Shown: positions 44,814 to 56,929 of the stretch, piece after piece
Layout: each line of letters starts with the position of its first letter
How positions within the stretch are numbered: the stretch's first letter is position 1
Origin: Glebionis coronaria
Lineage: Eukaryota > Streptophyta > Magnoliopsida > Asterales > Asteraceae
DNA: 64,000 nucleotides
Direction: 5' to 3'
Assembly: GCA_025667525.1 (NCBI GenBank)
Contig: CM046877.1
Coordinates: forward strand, 617,472,580 to 617,536,579
Notes under the pieces: generated by a model
Databases searched by the model: none
What the model was told of the DNA's origin: nothing
The model's input: the letters and a program-made list of their open reading frames with translations, nothing else
Position numbers and translations under genes: made by a program

Positions 44814-45309
44814 TGTTAAATTTATGACCTAATCTGATAACCATTTGTAACATTAAGGACTTATATTGCCTTGTTTTAAACTTTTAGTTAGCCTAAAGGA
44901 CTTGGAAGATTGGACATATTGGACTTGAAGGACCAAATGTGTGAAGATGTATAAGCTGAAGTTTAATGGGCTCAAGCCCAGCCAAGCCCATTTGTGTATA
45001 ACTCAACGGCTATTAAGCCTTTAGGGTTTTATAGAGTGAGGGAGGGTCTCATTGTTTGTATCGCTTCATTATGTAACTGTGTGTGAGATACACACAGTTC
45101 TCTCTCTCTCTCATTTTCCTTGATCTTGTAAACCCTAGTTTGATCTCGATTTGTTTATGCTTTGATTGTAAAACTATTATCAAATAGATAATAGAGTTAC
45201 ACGTGACTAGCACTAGTAACTTTTTTTCTTTTATCTTATTTTGTCCCTTGAATCTTTGATAAATAAAAGGTTTTGATGTTTAAGGTTATTCTGATCATGT
45301 TTTTCTACA
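44814..45309 (+). repeat. 5' LTR of copia-2
   Basis: 496 bp, starting TGTTAAATTTATGACC and ending TTTTTCTACA. It contains the AACTGTGTGT / ACACACAGTT hairpin at 45075-45099 followed by a CT run. Confidence 0.92.
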
Positions 45310-45321
45310 TGGTATCAGAGC
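45310..45321 (+). promoter_or_regulatory. Primer-binding site of copia-2 (tRNA-iMet type)
   Basis: TGGTATCAGAGC directly after the 5' LTR. Confidence 0.88.
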
Positions 45322-46021
45322 CTGGTTACTAATTTTTGATGAAAACTTTTTTAGGGTTTGTTTAAAAATTGGGGGTTTTTGGTTATTCATACTTTTTTGA
45401 TAAGATCTGCTATTGAAATAGCTAGATCTGTTAATATTACTGGTTGAATCAAAGTTTTGAAGCTTCAATTTTTTTGAGAAAAAATTAGGGTTTGTGAGAT
45501 CTGCTCTCTTATTCATTTTTACTATCGATTGGGTTGATTGGTGGTATTGTTCATTGATTAAAGTGATTTTCCCTAATTTTTTTCAAAAAAAAAATTAGGG
45601 TTTCATCTTTATTGGTGGCTTGTTCGATTGGTGGTGACTCTCATTGGTTACTTGTTCGATTGGTGGCTGGTTCTTCCATTTTCCCCAAAATTTTTCCTTG
45701 AAGAAAATTTTTGGGGATTGTGACTTGGAGGTTCTGTCACTTCTTAGACTAAGTGAATCTAAGAGTGGCAGTTCGATTGTGCTTTGGTTTATTGCTTTGT
45801 AACACCTCTGCTTCCCTCTCTTTAATTGCTATTTGGTTTTATCTGTTTTTTACTATTGCTTGTTATTTGGGGGTTTGGTAGTTTGTTTTTGTTTCTTCAT
45901 ACCCTTTTTTTGGATCCTCACTTGCTGCTTGCCCTTGACCTACCACCCTTGAGTGGTTTTGGATTCCTGGGAACTTAGTTGGCAGTATTGTGAGTTCTTT
46001 TTGAACCCTTGACCCTTCACC

Positions 46022-49000
46022 ATGTCTGAACATGGTGATGATGATGCTATAAGTGTAACTGACCTAGTTACACTTATTAGTAAGCTTGACTTAAGTGACC
46101 CATTGCACTTGCACCCTAATGACTCTGCTGTTTTAACTGTTGTCACTGTGAAACTTAAGGGAACTGAAAACTATCAAGTTTGGGCTAATGCCATGTTACT
46201 TGCTTTGGAAGGGAAAAATAAAATTGGTTTTATTGATGGTACTTGTAAGAGGTCTGTAACTGATGAAGTTTTAGCAAGGAAATAGGACAGGGTCAATGCT
46301 GTTGTGTTGGGTTGGATTCTTAACTCTATTTATGAGGAACTTTTCCTTGGACAATTTTTTTCAAAAAAGGCAAAACATGTTTGGAAAGAGCTAAAAGAAA
46401 CTTATCATAAGGTTGATGGTTCTGTTATGTTTAATTTGCATCATAAGATAAATACTTTGAAACAAAATGGTTGTAACTTGTCTGATTATTATCATAAATT
46501 GAATGCTCTCTGGAAACAATATGACGCTATGATTGAGTTGCCTGCTTGTGTTTGTTCTGCTTCTAGTGAGTTTAAAAAACATAATCAGCTTTTGAAACTT
46601 ATGCAGTTTTTAATGGGATTGGATGATTCTTATATGAGTATTAGGAGTTCTATATTGTCTAGAGAAAGCCTCCCTGATGTTAAGGGAGCTTATGCCATCA
46701 TTTCTGCTGAGGAATCTCACAGAATGGCTTCTAGTGGTGGTTCTGGGCACTCTCAAAGGACTCAGACCACTGCCTTCCTGTCTAATGGGCCCACCAGAAA
46801 CAATGCTCAAAGAAATCAGAACCCTAATGCTAAGATATTGAGACCCATAACCAACAACTATAATCAGACTGGTAATCAAAACAACTTTAGACCTAACAAT
46901 ACTAATACTGGTTTTAGACCTAATAATCAGAATGTTGTGAGACCCAATGTTACCTCTAATGCTGAATTGGTTTGTGAAAACCATGGGTACAATGGTCACA
47001 CCATTGATAGGTGTTTCAAGATTATTGGGTACCCCAGTGATTTTGTTCATAAAAAAAGAGGAAATCAAAATCCTAAAGGAAAAATGTGGCTAATAACTCT
47101 GTTGGTTCTGCTAGTTCTACTGGTTTTTCTGATGAGCAAATGGCTACACTTCTCTCTCTTTTTAAAGGTAACAGTGGAACTGGGCAAAATGTACAAGCCA
47201 ATATGGCAGGTACTGTTTTCAACTCTAGAAAAGTTTTTAATGAAAATTTTGATAAGTTTTATTGTTCCAACACCAGTTCTAAACTTGGGATGACTCATAA
47301 TGGGAAGGTTGTTGACTCTAGGGCTAACCAACACATGACTGATAATGATAAGGAGCTTGATAATGTGTTTGATATCTCTCACCTTAAGATTAAAGTCACT
47401 CACCCAAATGGGACTGAGGCCATTATAACTAAAATTGGTAACCTTAAACTTCCTAATGGTCTGATTCTGTTTGATGTGTTGGTGATCCTTGAGTATTGTG
47501 TTACTTTGATATCTGTGCATAAGCTTGCTAAAGACAATAAGATCTTTGTTGTGTTTGATGAGTCCAAGTGTTTCTTTGTTAATCAGGATTTGAATCTGAA
47601 AAAGGTGATGGGGATTGGTAAACAATGTGGAGGTTTATACTATTTAGATACTGAAGGTATTAGTTGTAAAAATCAAAACCATCTTGTTACTTGTTCTCTG
47701 TCTCATTATGATTGGCATTGTAGACTTGGCCACCCTGCTGACCCTGCCCTTAATGCTCTTAAACAGTCCTTGAATATTGATAAAGATGAGAAAACTTTCT
47801 TTTGTGAAATTTGTCAAAGAGCTAAGCAGACCAGAAACCCTTTTCCCCTAAGTGATCACATCACTAAAAGGCTTGGTGATATTGTTCATCTTGACTTATG
47901 GGGTCCTTATAGAGTGACTAGTCACACTGGCCATAGATATTTCTTGACTGTTGTGGATGATTATACTAGGGCTGTTTGGTTATTTCTTATAAAAACCAAA
48001 GATGAGGTTGTTTCTAACATTCAAAACTTTTATAATTTGATTAAAAATCAGTTTAAAGGTAATGTTAAGATTTTCAGAAGTGATAATGGAACTGAGTTTA
48101 TCAATCAAAACTTCAAAGTTTTTTGTGAAAAAAATGGCATCATACACCAAACTTCCTGTGCATACACACCACAACAAAATAGGATTGCTGAAAGGAAACA
48201 TAGACATCTTTTGAATGCTGCTAGATGCCTTATGTTTCAGGGGGGTATCCCTCTTAATTTTGGACTGAATGTGTGCTAACTGCTACTTATCTTATTAACA
48301 TACTGCCCTCTTCTGTGCTGAATGGAAAAACCCCTTTTGAAATGATTTACAATACTTGTCCTAGGCTCTCTCACATTAGGATGTTTGGATGTTTATGTTT
48401 TGCTACTATTCTTAATATCTCAGATAAGTTTTCCAGCAGATCTGAAAAATGTGTTATGATGGGTTATTCTAGTTCTCAGAAAGGATATAGGATTTACAGT
48501 CTTGATAGGCATCAGTTTTTTGTTTCTAGAGATGTTAAGTTTTTTGAAACTATTTTTCCTTTTAAAGATTCTGCTTTCAATTTCAATAAAAATAATTTTA
48601 ATAAAGAAAATGTTTCTCAAGACTCAAATCTGTTGAATTTTTTTGACCTTGATGACCCTGAACTTCCCAATGATGAAGAGAGAGCAGCTAAACACAATGG
48701 TGACAATCTGTCACCAAGTGATAGCAGCCCACCTTCAAGTCTAGGTGACACTGGATACATTGCCTCAGGCAATGATACCAGTGATGCCAGCTTGAATAGG
48801 GAAGAGGCTGCCACACTTGATGAAAATGCAAACTCTGAGGGAACTATTGAAATCAATCCCATTCCTTCCACTCATGTTCAAAACATGGAAGGAAACATTA
48901 GGGTTGATTCAATAAACAATATTCAGGAAAATCAAGGTTTAAGGAGGTCTTCAAGACCCTCTGTCTTTCCCAGAAATTATAATGATTTTGTTGTGCAGTC

Positions 49001-50639
49001 CAAAGTCAAGTATGGACTTGAAAATTTTGTTGGATACTCAAAACTGGATAAAGAAAATCTTTGTTTTGTCACTCAGCTTAACAAAATGAGTGAACCAAAA
49101 AGTTTTTTTGAAGCATCTCAAAATCATCACTGGCTTGATGCTATGAATACTGAACTTGCTGCTTTACTTGAAAATGATACTTGGGACATTGTTGAACTCC
49201 CTAAAGGTAGGAAAGCCTTAGGTTGTAAGTGGATTTGGAAGTTAAAGTTTAAGTCTAGTGGTGAGGTTGAAAGATATAAGGCTAGAGTGGTTGCCCAAGG
49301 TTTTGGGCAAAAGGAGGGCATTGACTATGATGAAACCTTTGCCCCTGTTGTTAAAATGGTTACTATTAGGTGTTTGATTAATCTTGCTATCATTCAATCC
49401 TGGCCTATTTTCCAACTTGATGTTAATAATGCCTTTCTTTATGGTGATCTTGATGAAACTGTTTACATGAAACCACCCCAAGGATATCTTCCTGGGGGTG
49501 ATAACTTGGTTTGTAAACTCAAAAAATCTTTGTATGGGCTTAAACAGGCTCCTAGGCAGTGGAATGCCAAACTTACTTCTGTTCTTAGTGAAAATGGCTT
49601 CATTCAAAGCAAGTCTGATTATTCTTTATACACCAAGTCTCATGGTAATTTATTTCTTGTGTTACTTGTGTATGTTGATGATATTATCATAATTGGGAAC
49701 AACATTGCTGAGATTGAAAAGTTTAAGAGTTTTTTAAGAACCAAGTTTATGATCAAAGACTTAGGTAAGCTCAAGTATTTTTTGGGAATTGAAGTTGTTG
49801 ACACTAAGAATGGTGTTTGCTTAAACCAAAGAAAGTATGTGTTGGACTTGTTATCTGAGTATGGTATGCTTGCTTGTAAACTTGCTAAAACTCCTTTACC
49901 CTCTAAACTTGTCATCACTAATCAGCCCACTAGTGAGGACCCCCTTCTTGACAACATTGTTGACTATCAAAAGCTTATGGGTAAGCTCATTTATCTGACT
50001 AACACCAGGCCTGATATTTCTTATGTTGTGCATTGTTTGAGTCAATTCATGCATTGTCCTTTGAACTCTCATCTTAAAATTGCTTTTAAGGTTTTAAGAT
50101 ACCTCAAAAGCTCTCCAGGTTTGGGTATTCATTTCACAAGGAACTCAGGTATGACTCTTGATGCTTATTCTGATGCTGATTGGGCTAAATGTGTTGTCAC
50201 TAGAAGGTTTGTGACTGGGTATTGTGTGTTTATTAATGGAAACTTAGTTTCCTGGAAAAGCAAAAAGCAAAACACTCTCTCTAAATCTTCTACTGAGGCA
50301 GAGTATAGGGCTCTTGCCTCAGTAACCAGTGAAGTGATCTGGGTGCTAAAAGTCTTAAATGACTTGCAATGTGATAACTTGCTCCCAGTCACACTTCACT
50401 GTGATAGCAATTCTGCTATCAAGATAGCAGTCAACCCTGTGTTTCATGAGAGAACAAAACACTTAGAAATTGATCTTCATTTTGTGAGAGAAAAAATTTT
50501 GAGTGGTGTTGTTAAAACTGAAAAAGTGGATTCTGCAAATCAAATTGCAGACATCCTTACAAAGGGGTTGGAAACAGATTTGCATAACAAGTTTGTCATA
50601 AAACTTGGTATGATTAACCTATATGGGTTATCAGATTAA
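46022..50639 (+). pseudogene. gag-pol of copia-2, interrupted
   Basis: Same domain order and start as copia-1. Breaks seen: TAG at 46283-46285 in gag (where copia-1 has Trp); loss of one A in the run near 47080, shifting the frame between gag and protease; loss of one A near 48258 in the integrase. Substitutions at key sites: the protease DSGA reads DSRA, the zinc knuckle's second Cys reads His (CENHGYNGH), and PQQNG in the integrase reads PQQNR. The reverse transcriptase (YVDD) and RNase H part (48273-50639) is one open frame. It cannot encode a working set of proteins but could in principle be mobilised by an intact relative. Confidence 0.93.
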
Positions 50640-50645
50640 GGGGGA

Positions 50646-51143
50646 TGTTAAATTTATGACCTAATCTGATAACCATCTGTAACATTAAGGACTTATATTG
50701 CCTTGTTTTAAACTTTCAGTTAGCCTAAAGGACTTGGAAGATTGGACATATTGGACTTGAAGGACCAAATGTGTGAAGATGCTATAAGCTGAAGTTTAAT
50801 GGGCTCAAGCCCAGCCAAGCCCATTTGTGTATAACCCAACGGCTATTAAGCCTTTAGGGTTTTATAGAGTGAGGGAGCGTCTCATTGTTTGTATCGCTTC
50901 ATTATGTAACTGTGTGTGAGATACACACAGTTCTCTCTCTCTCTCATTTTCCTTGATCTTGTAAACCCTAGTTTGATCTCGTTTTGTTTATGCTTTGATT
51001 GTAAAACTATTATCAAATAGATAATAGAGTTACACGTGACTAGCACTGGTAACTTTTTTTTCTTTTATCTTATTTTGTCCCTTGAATCTTTGATAAATAA
51101 AAGGTTTTGATGTTTAAGGTTATTTTGATCATGTTTTTCTACA
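50646..51143 (+). repeat. 3' LTR of copia-2
   Basis: 498 bp. Differences from the 5' LTR include CATTTGTAAC/CATCTGTAAC, GAGGGTCTC/GAGCGTCTC and CTCGATTTG/CTCGTTTTG. Confidence 0.92.
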
Positions 51144-51575
51144 ATATATATGCTTTAGAAGAAAATTGTCCATATTCTATTTGATTCATCATCTAAGAAA
51201 TAATGAGTTTGAATAGTTAACACTGGTATAAGGGTCCGTGAAATACGCTCTATTACATCATATTGTGTATATTAAGGCTTTTGATTATATGTTTGAGCCT
51301 CGTAGAAAACAGTAATATACGAGGGACGTTCATAATCGGTGTTTTCGATTTATGATAAAGTAGTCACTTCTGTAAAAGTTTCATCACTTTTCTTTCATTT
51401 GTTAATAGCAAAATTTAAATGTAGCACATACAGTAGTAATGTTTCCTAAAAGAGAAGTTAAAGTAACGATAAAAGTTATACGTATATGGTGTTAAGGCAC
51501 AAGTACTACGAACAATAATTTGCTTTATTATTGTTCAAATACCTTTATAGCAGCCATAAAAAAATCTGTTCAAAA

Positions 51576-52600
51576 TGATACGACTAAGGAATCAAACTTG
51601 AAATCTACCGAAACTGGCTATACTAAGTTTAGTTTTCGATCTAAGATACTTTCCACATATTTTCTTTCATATATGATCCAGCTAGTTTCCACTTTAAAAC
51701 TTGTCTTTCAAATAAACAACCTTTTCCACTATCAATATATAAACATTTTATGCCATTGCTAACTAAGTTCAGTATTATTAGATTATTATTGATATAGAAA
51801 GTTCGTGTCTAGGCTTTTGAAAATGACGTAAAAGTGGACACTAAACGTCACAATTATTTTCTTGAAAAAGCGACGTAAAGGATCGAGAGTGATCGAGTGG
51901 GGATGTTGTTTAAAGATGATGGAGAAAAAGAAGTACTACGACTTTTAAAGTCTAAGTTTCTTGAATTTATATGTAAGATGTCGTTGCTAATACCTTTATA
52001 CTAAAGCTAGAAGTGATGGCTAAAGAAAATATGCAAACATTATTAGTTTCCAGCAGGAACGGAATCAGGGTTTATGCGGGTCTTCAAGAACCTTATTAAT
52101 TTTTTTGACGTAATGTTAATGTTTGAGAAAACATGATTTTTCATATATTTAGATATACGTTAAATGTACCCGGAACCAAACGATACGACTTAAGAATCAA
52201 ACTTGTAAGGGTACCGAAACTGGGCTATACTAAGATATTTTCAGACTTTTCGTTTATATGATCCAGCCATACTCGGAACCACATGTAGAACTAGAACCAA
52301 AACTAGTTTGCACTTTAAGATTTGTCTTTCAAATAAACAACCTTTACCACAAACAATAAAAAGCATAAGTTTATGGCATTGCTGCCTAAGTTCATTATTA
52401 GATTATTATTGATATAGAAAGTTCATGTCTAGGCTTTTGAAAATGACGTAAAAGTGAACACGAAACGTGCAATTATTTTTTCAAAAAAGCGACGTAAAGG
52501 AAAGTGATCGAGTGAGTTGATGTTGTTTAAAGATGGTGCGAACAAATAAGTACTACGGCTCTTAAAGGCTATGTTCCTTGAATTTATATGTATATTACGT
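51576..52600 (+). repeat. Local tandem duplication of intergenic DNA (two ~420-bp blocks)
   Basis: Blocks at about 51576-51990 and 52177-52600 resemble each other and both align with 17225-17680 in unit 1 (shared GATACGACTAAGGAATCAAAC, TCTAGGCTTTTGAAAATGACG, GTTGTTTAAAGATG). The second block is closer to unit 1. No coding potential found. Confidence 0.6.
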
Positions 52601-53463
52601 TTGCTGATAAAAAAAAAAAAAAGTGGTTGGTAACATCTAAAGTTAAAAAGATTTAGTCTTTGCTGATAAAAAAAAAGAATAATATTAAGATGAACACTTT
52701 GTCTTATATGTTACGGGTGTCATAGGGCTGCGTTATTGCCTTATGTCGCCGTCTTATGACACCAGTCGATACCAGATTCTGAGTTATATAGGCATGGCGT
52801 CAAACTCACCAGTCAATCCATCGGGCATTTGTTTTTTTCTTATGTTTGTGCGTTGTATTCTAAAACTAAAGGATCTGGTGGTGGTCTATAACTTGAGTGA
52901 TGAAGGAATGAGTTTTTTGGTTAAGTTATTTAGATTATAGAAAAATAAAAATGACAGCATTTTTGGCTGTAACATAGTCACGCAATCGATGGTGCATAGT
53001 CCTTTAACAGATATAGTTGTAGTGTAGATAAACTTTATAATCTAATATTGATGGGATTATGCAATTGGATCAAGTACATGTAATCTTTTGACATTTTTGT
53101 TGAGGGTTAAACCAAGTAATTTCGAGTACCAAGTAATTTCGAGTACCAAATAATTTTGAGTATTATGTCTGTCTGGAAAATTATATTTCTAAGACATATC
53201 ATTTTTTTAACAATGAATCTAACATGATTACATGAATGACATACATTTAAGTATCTATAATCTTCGATGATCAAGAAAAGAGAACGAGCGGTTTGGGCAA
53301 AGTTAAGAGTATAGAATGGAAATCATATCGAACATCAACCTGGTACACCATTTGCCAAAAAGAGGTGTAGTTGATGACACCATCACAGTACGATCATCGA
53401 TGGGGTTACTCACGATGATAACTTGATAAAGCCGCATACATCTCGGTTAAAAAAGATCATATT

Positions 53464-53492
53464 ACCGCCCACAGTGGGTCTCGAACCCACGA
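53464..53492 (-). pseudogene. Truncated tRNA-Lys 3' half
   Basis: Minus strand GTGGGTTCGAGACCCAC followed by TGTGGGCGG is a T-arm plus acceptor 3' strand, lying 12 bp before the intact gene. A more decayed relic is at about 18088-18120 in unit 1, so the fragment predates the unit duplication. Confidence 0.7.
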
Positions 53493-53504
53493 AAAAGAGA
53501 ATAA

Positions 53505-53577
53505 CGCCCACCGTGGGGCTCGAACCCACGACCACAAGGTTAAGAGCCTTGCGCTCTACCAACTGAGCTAGACGGGC
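53505..53577 (-). tRNA. tRNA-Lys(CUU), intact
   Basis: 73-nt cloverleaf on the minus strand: acceptor GCCCGTC paired with GGTGGGC, discriminator G, D-arm GCTC/GAGC, anticodon CTT in a 5-bp stem (CAAGG/CCTTG), T-arm GTGGG/CCCAC with the loop TTCGAGC. Box A and box B are canonical. No intron and no encoded CCA, as expected for a nuclear gene. A T run (CTTTTTGTTGG read on the plus strand) lies at the 5' side; no obvious oligo-T terminator was checked on the 3' side. It decodes AAG. Confidence 0.95.
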
Positions 53578-54632
53578 TTTTTGTTGGTTGACTTTTTTTG
53601 CTTTACATTACCTATATATTACCTGATGACCAAATGAATAATACGAGTCAAATATATTTATCGTTTTGTTAATTAAACAAAAGGGAGCACCAAATGATGT
53701 TGCTACTTCTAACCCGCCACTGAGAGTAGTGATGCAGTCTGTAATTAAGGATGCATATGTCACTGTGTTTCCAACACTTTCAGGAACCATGAGTTCAATC
53801 AACATTTGGAAATCTTAAATCTACAAGTTATATTTGCTAGCCAAAAATGTGTCGACATAGTAGTGACAGTCCTTTTAGACATAGATTGCGACATATATAA
53901 TTGCATTTTGGACATAGTTAGCCAAGAGTGGTTCTCATCAATATTGTTAGTATTAGGGTTCCAGAAAGAGCAAGCTCTAAAACTGTATTCGCACTCTTTA
54001 ATGTGTCAATATACATAGCTTAGCGTCAATATACGTAGCTTAGCGGCATTATACATTGCTGTAAACACATATTATCTTGTAGCTAGCATTTTATACCATG
54101 ATTATGTTGCACAACATCTAAAGCAAAACTTATTATCTATCACATGATTCGTGATGCTAAAACATTAAAAGCAAAACCGAAGGCCAACTTCTGAGGAAAG
54201 AAGTCGAAATAGTACCACTTTGACGAACCTTTCGTACTCGACATATAGGTAGGGTAGGGCAACATGGGCCATAGCACAGGGCCCATAAAACCTTGACGAA
54301 GTTATGACGAAATGATCATAATCACCGACTGTTACGATTTGTATTTCATGCATTCTACTTTTGAACTTTCTTCTAGTTGTGATCATTAGTAGTATTTAGA
54401 AAATGGTTACGAACTCAAAACGTCACACCGTAGTGACTCTATGAGTAAAAGAGTCACCTTTTATTATCCACGAGGATTTAAGTTTTTTCAACACGTGAGC
54501 AAATGATTAATAAAGATGTGCATACACAAAGCATGTAGAGTTTCAATCCTAGTGTCACTGAAAAGGTACATACATCTATGTTCAGTTGATGGAACTAAAG
54601 ACAGACTAATACAAAAAGTAAAACATCAGCCA
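53578..54632. other. Intergenic, no feature recognised
   Basis: Short open frames on both strands with no domain; AT-rich. A small repeat CTTAGCG near 54015-54045 is the only pattern noticed. Confidence 0.3.
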
Positions 54633-54772
54633 TTATTTTCTAGTTGTGGTATTACTGCGGGAAACACCTTCTTCTAGTAAACTGGTTGGATAGCTCTCTA
54701 GATTTCTTGAAGCGGCAGGTTTTTGGATACATTGCTGGTTCTTTATCATCATCCTATCTTGCTTATGGTTCT
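54633..54772 (-). CDS. Candidate terminal exon, unknown gene
   Basis: Minus strand: acceptor TAAACAG, then 46 codons including KNQQCIQKPAASRNLESY and SLLEEGVSRS, ending in TAA at 54633-54635. Composition is more codon-like than its surroundings. I do not recognise the protein. Phase (2 bases before the first full codon) does not match the next upstream candidate directly, so either an exon is missing or one of the two is false. Confidence 0.25.
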
Positions 54773-55875
54773 CTGTTTAGACAACTTTGAAGTTTGACAT
54801 GGCTTTATTTAAAGTTTGAAATGCCTTTGATTAAACTTGCCTTAAATTCACCGTCATCATATTCATATTTATGATGAACACAAACTGACTCATCTTAAAA
54901 TATTATCCCAAAACATAAAAACAACATTATATAGCATAAACACGTAAACACAAAACACTAAATTAATGTTTGACATTGCATTACCTGATGATTATTGCAT
55001 CGTATTAACCTTTTCTTATGTAGCAAATATAGTTTTTTTTTTGTTTTCAAATAGAAAATAACTAACATACATAGTTTACATATCAAACATGATTTGAATC
55101 CTATTTTTATTGAAGTCCTTGTTGGAGTTGGATTGTACAACACACGCCTCTTTAATATTTTTCTAAAAGCTTATCATATCAGCAATCCTAAACACTCTTA
55201 GATTAACTTGTGAATTAGATTAACTTGTGAAGCAATTTCTCTCATTCACACATAAAGAATCCAAATATACTTGGCCAAGTTGTGCAAGCTGGGCCAACAT
55301 AGAACAAATAAACGTGGAGTAAATGAATTGTGACCTTTGGTGTCTTCCTCCAACTGCGCCAACATAGAACAAACAAATGTGGAATAAATTAACCATCATG
55401 ATAGAAACAACAAAATAAATAAGTTTCATAACATCCAAACACTCCTTTAACGCAAAAAAATGCTAAAAGAAGCTTTCAAACCATTTCGACATCACATTCC
55501 TTGAGAATTCCAGAAAGTACACAAAATCGTGTAATAGAAAAAGAAAATATCACTTCATTTATATAAAATATTATACCCCTTTTGAAAGAAACTATTCGAC
55601 CTTATTTTGGCAGCTAAAACATCAACCAAAAGAACCCCTATTTTAATTGAAAAATCACCAAACAAACAGCCCATTTTGACAGAAAAACAGCTTCCAATAA
55701 CCCATTATTAACTAAAAAAGGACAGCAAACCAAACAGCCCTTAGACCATATTCAGTTTGAAGAATAAACTAATGACAATTTTTGGAATAAAGACCGATAT
55801 TTGAACGCCTTTGCAATAAGAACATTAGCTTTCTAATTTATAGTTTCATTGTTTCTAGCAAAAATGAACACATAC
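54773..55875. other. AT-rich intergenic or intronic DNA
   Basis: Contains an imperfect direct repeat of about 35 bp around GCCAACATAGAACAAA (near 55290 and 55360) and a stretch rich in AAACAGCC motifs (55660-55740) typical of small transposon remnants. No gene seen. Confidence 0.3.
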
Positions 55876-56002
55876 CTGATTAAAAGCATCATTCCTTTGC
55901 AGCGTCAATAGTCGATTTACTACCTTTCCTTCTGTTAACGAAACATGTGAACTTGCGGTACCCAAGTTAGTGCCAGTAATTTGATTCGGAAGAGGCGTCA
56001 AC
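55876..56002 (-). CDS. Candidate internal exon, unknown gene
   Basis: Minus strand: acceptor GCTATGTAG, 127 bp open in one frame (LTPLPNQITGTNLGTASSHV and VVNRLLTLQRNDAFNQ), donor CAG/GTATGTG. Both splice sites are canonical and the segment is less AT-rich than its flanks. No domain recognised. It could belong with the candidate exon at 54633-54772 and a 5' exon near 61890. Confidence 0.3.
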
Positions 56003-56744
56003 CTACATAGCATAAAAAAGATTACATTATCAACTTCTAAATTTGGAAATTCTGATATAAGCATCCCAATATTAATGACCATTAGTATGAGGATCGCGAA
56101 TCTAATGCACACTGCTACAAACATATTAGTACAAGAGTTTTTCGCTTCGAATAAAAGTATGCATGGGCACATGATCATATTAACAATATCGTTTGACCAG
56201 AAAGATCCGTGTACTTAAGAGTTAAAAAAGGTTGATGTGCAATAGTTTTGGGGTCAGACATTTGACATATAACAAAAATCAATAGCTGTCATTGTAATCC
56301 AACCAAAAGAATTTATAAAAGGTTTTTTTACATGCAGAGACGTATAAAGATCACTGAACTTACAAAACACGACATTTAGATTATTTAGCTTATTAAACGT
56401 TTTGTTCACTCGTATTAACACATAATTATTAAACAGTTTTCATACGCAACCCAATTTCAGAAGTCCAAATATAGAAAGAAAACACTCCCATTGGGCGAAC
56501 CACAATTCGGGATGCCATAAACCCTTTTCATTTTTTTATACAAAGTTGTATGTTAAAAGGAGTGATCTACATTTTTTGTTAGGTGAATAATATGATGGAA
56601 GAACAAAATCTTGATTTTTCACCAAATTTATATTTTATGGGCTCTTGATGTCAACAACCACATCAAGGTCTTACTTTACTTTTTTTATGCCACTTTTTTA
56701 CTTGTTTATATACAATACTTTAGTCATTTTGTAAGTCGAATTAT

Positions 56745-56905
56745 AGGTTATTTGGAATTGGGCTTATATTTCAGCTTACTTTTTGTGGCTTATTTTGAAA
56801 TTTTTCGGCTTACATAAAGAACTTATATAAGTCGAAAAGTTTTAAAATAAGCCACAAAGAATAGAGCTTATGAAACATAAACCCAAAACCAAATAAGCCC
56901 ATAAG
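56745..56905. mobile_element. Foldback MITE-like element
   Basis: Left arm (about 56745-56812, GGGCTTATATTTCAGCTTAC and TGTGGCTTATTTTGAAA) is inverted at about 56831-56905 (TTTAAAATAAGCCACAAAG, GCTTATGAAACATAAACCCA). Arms of about 70 bp around a loop of about 20 bp, no coding capacity. Ends and TSD are not resolved, so the superfamily is open. Confidence 0.6.
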
Positions 56906-56929
56906 CTGGCTATATAAGCGGGAACACAC

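Larger units (their letters stand above)
44814..51143 (+). mobile_element. Ty1/copia element of the same family (copia-2), decayed
   Basis: LTRs at 44814-45309 (496 bp) and 50646-51143 (498 bp), each TG...CA; TSD ATATA at 44809-44813 and 51144-51148. PBS TGGTATCAGAGC follows the 5' LTR and a GGGGGA purine run precedes the 3' LTR. The two LTRs differ at about eight positions plus small indels by eye, so it is older than copia-1. Gag-pol is interrupted (see its entry). It lies in the opposite orientation to copia-1, some 36 kb away. Confidence 0.95.
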
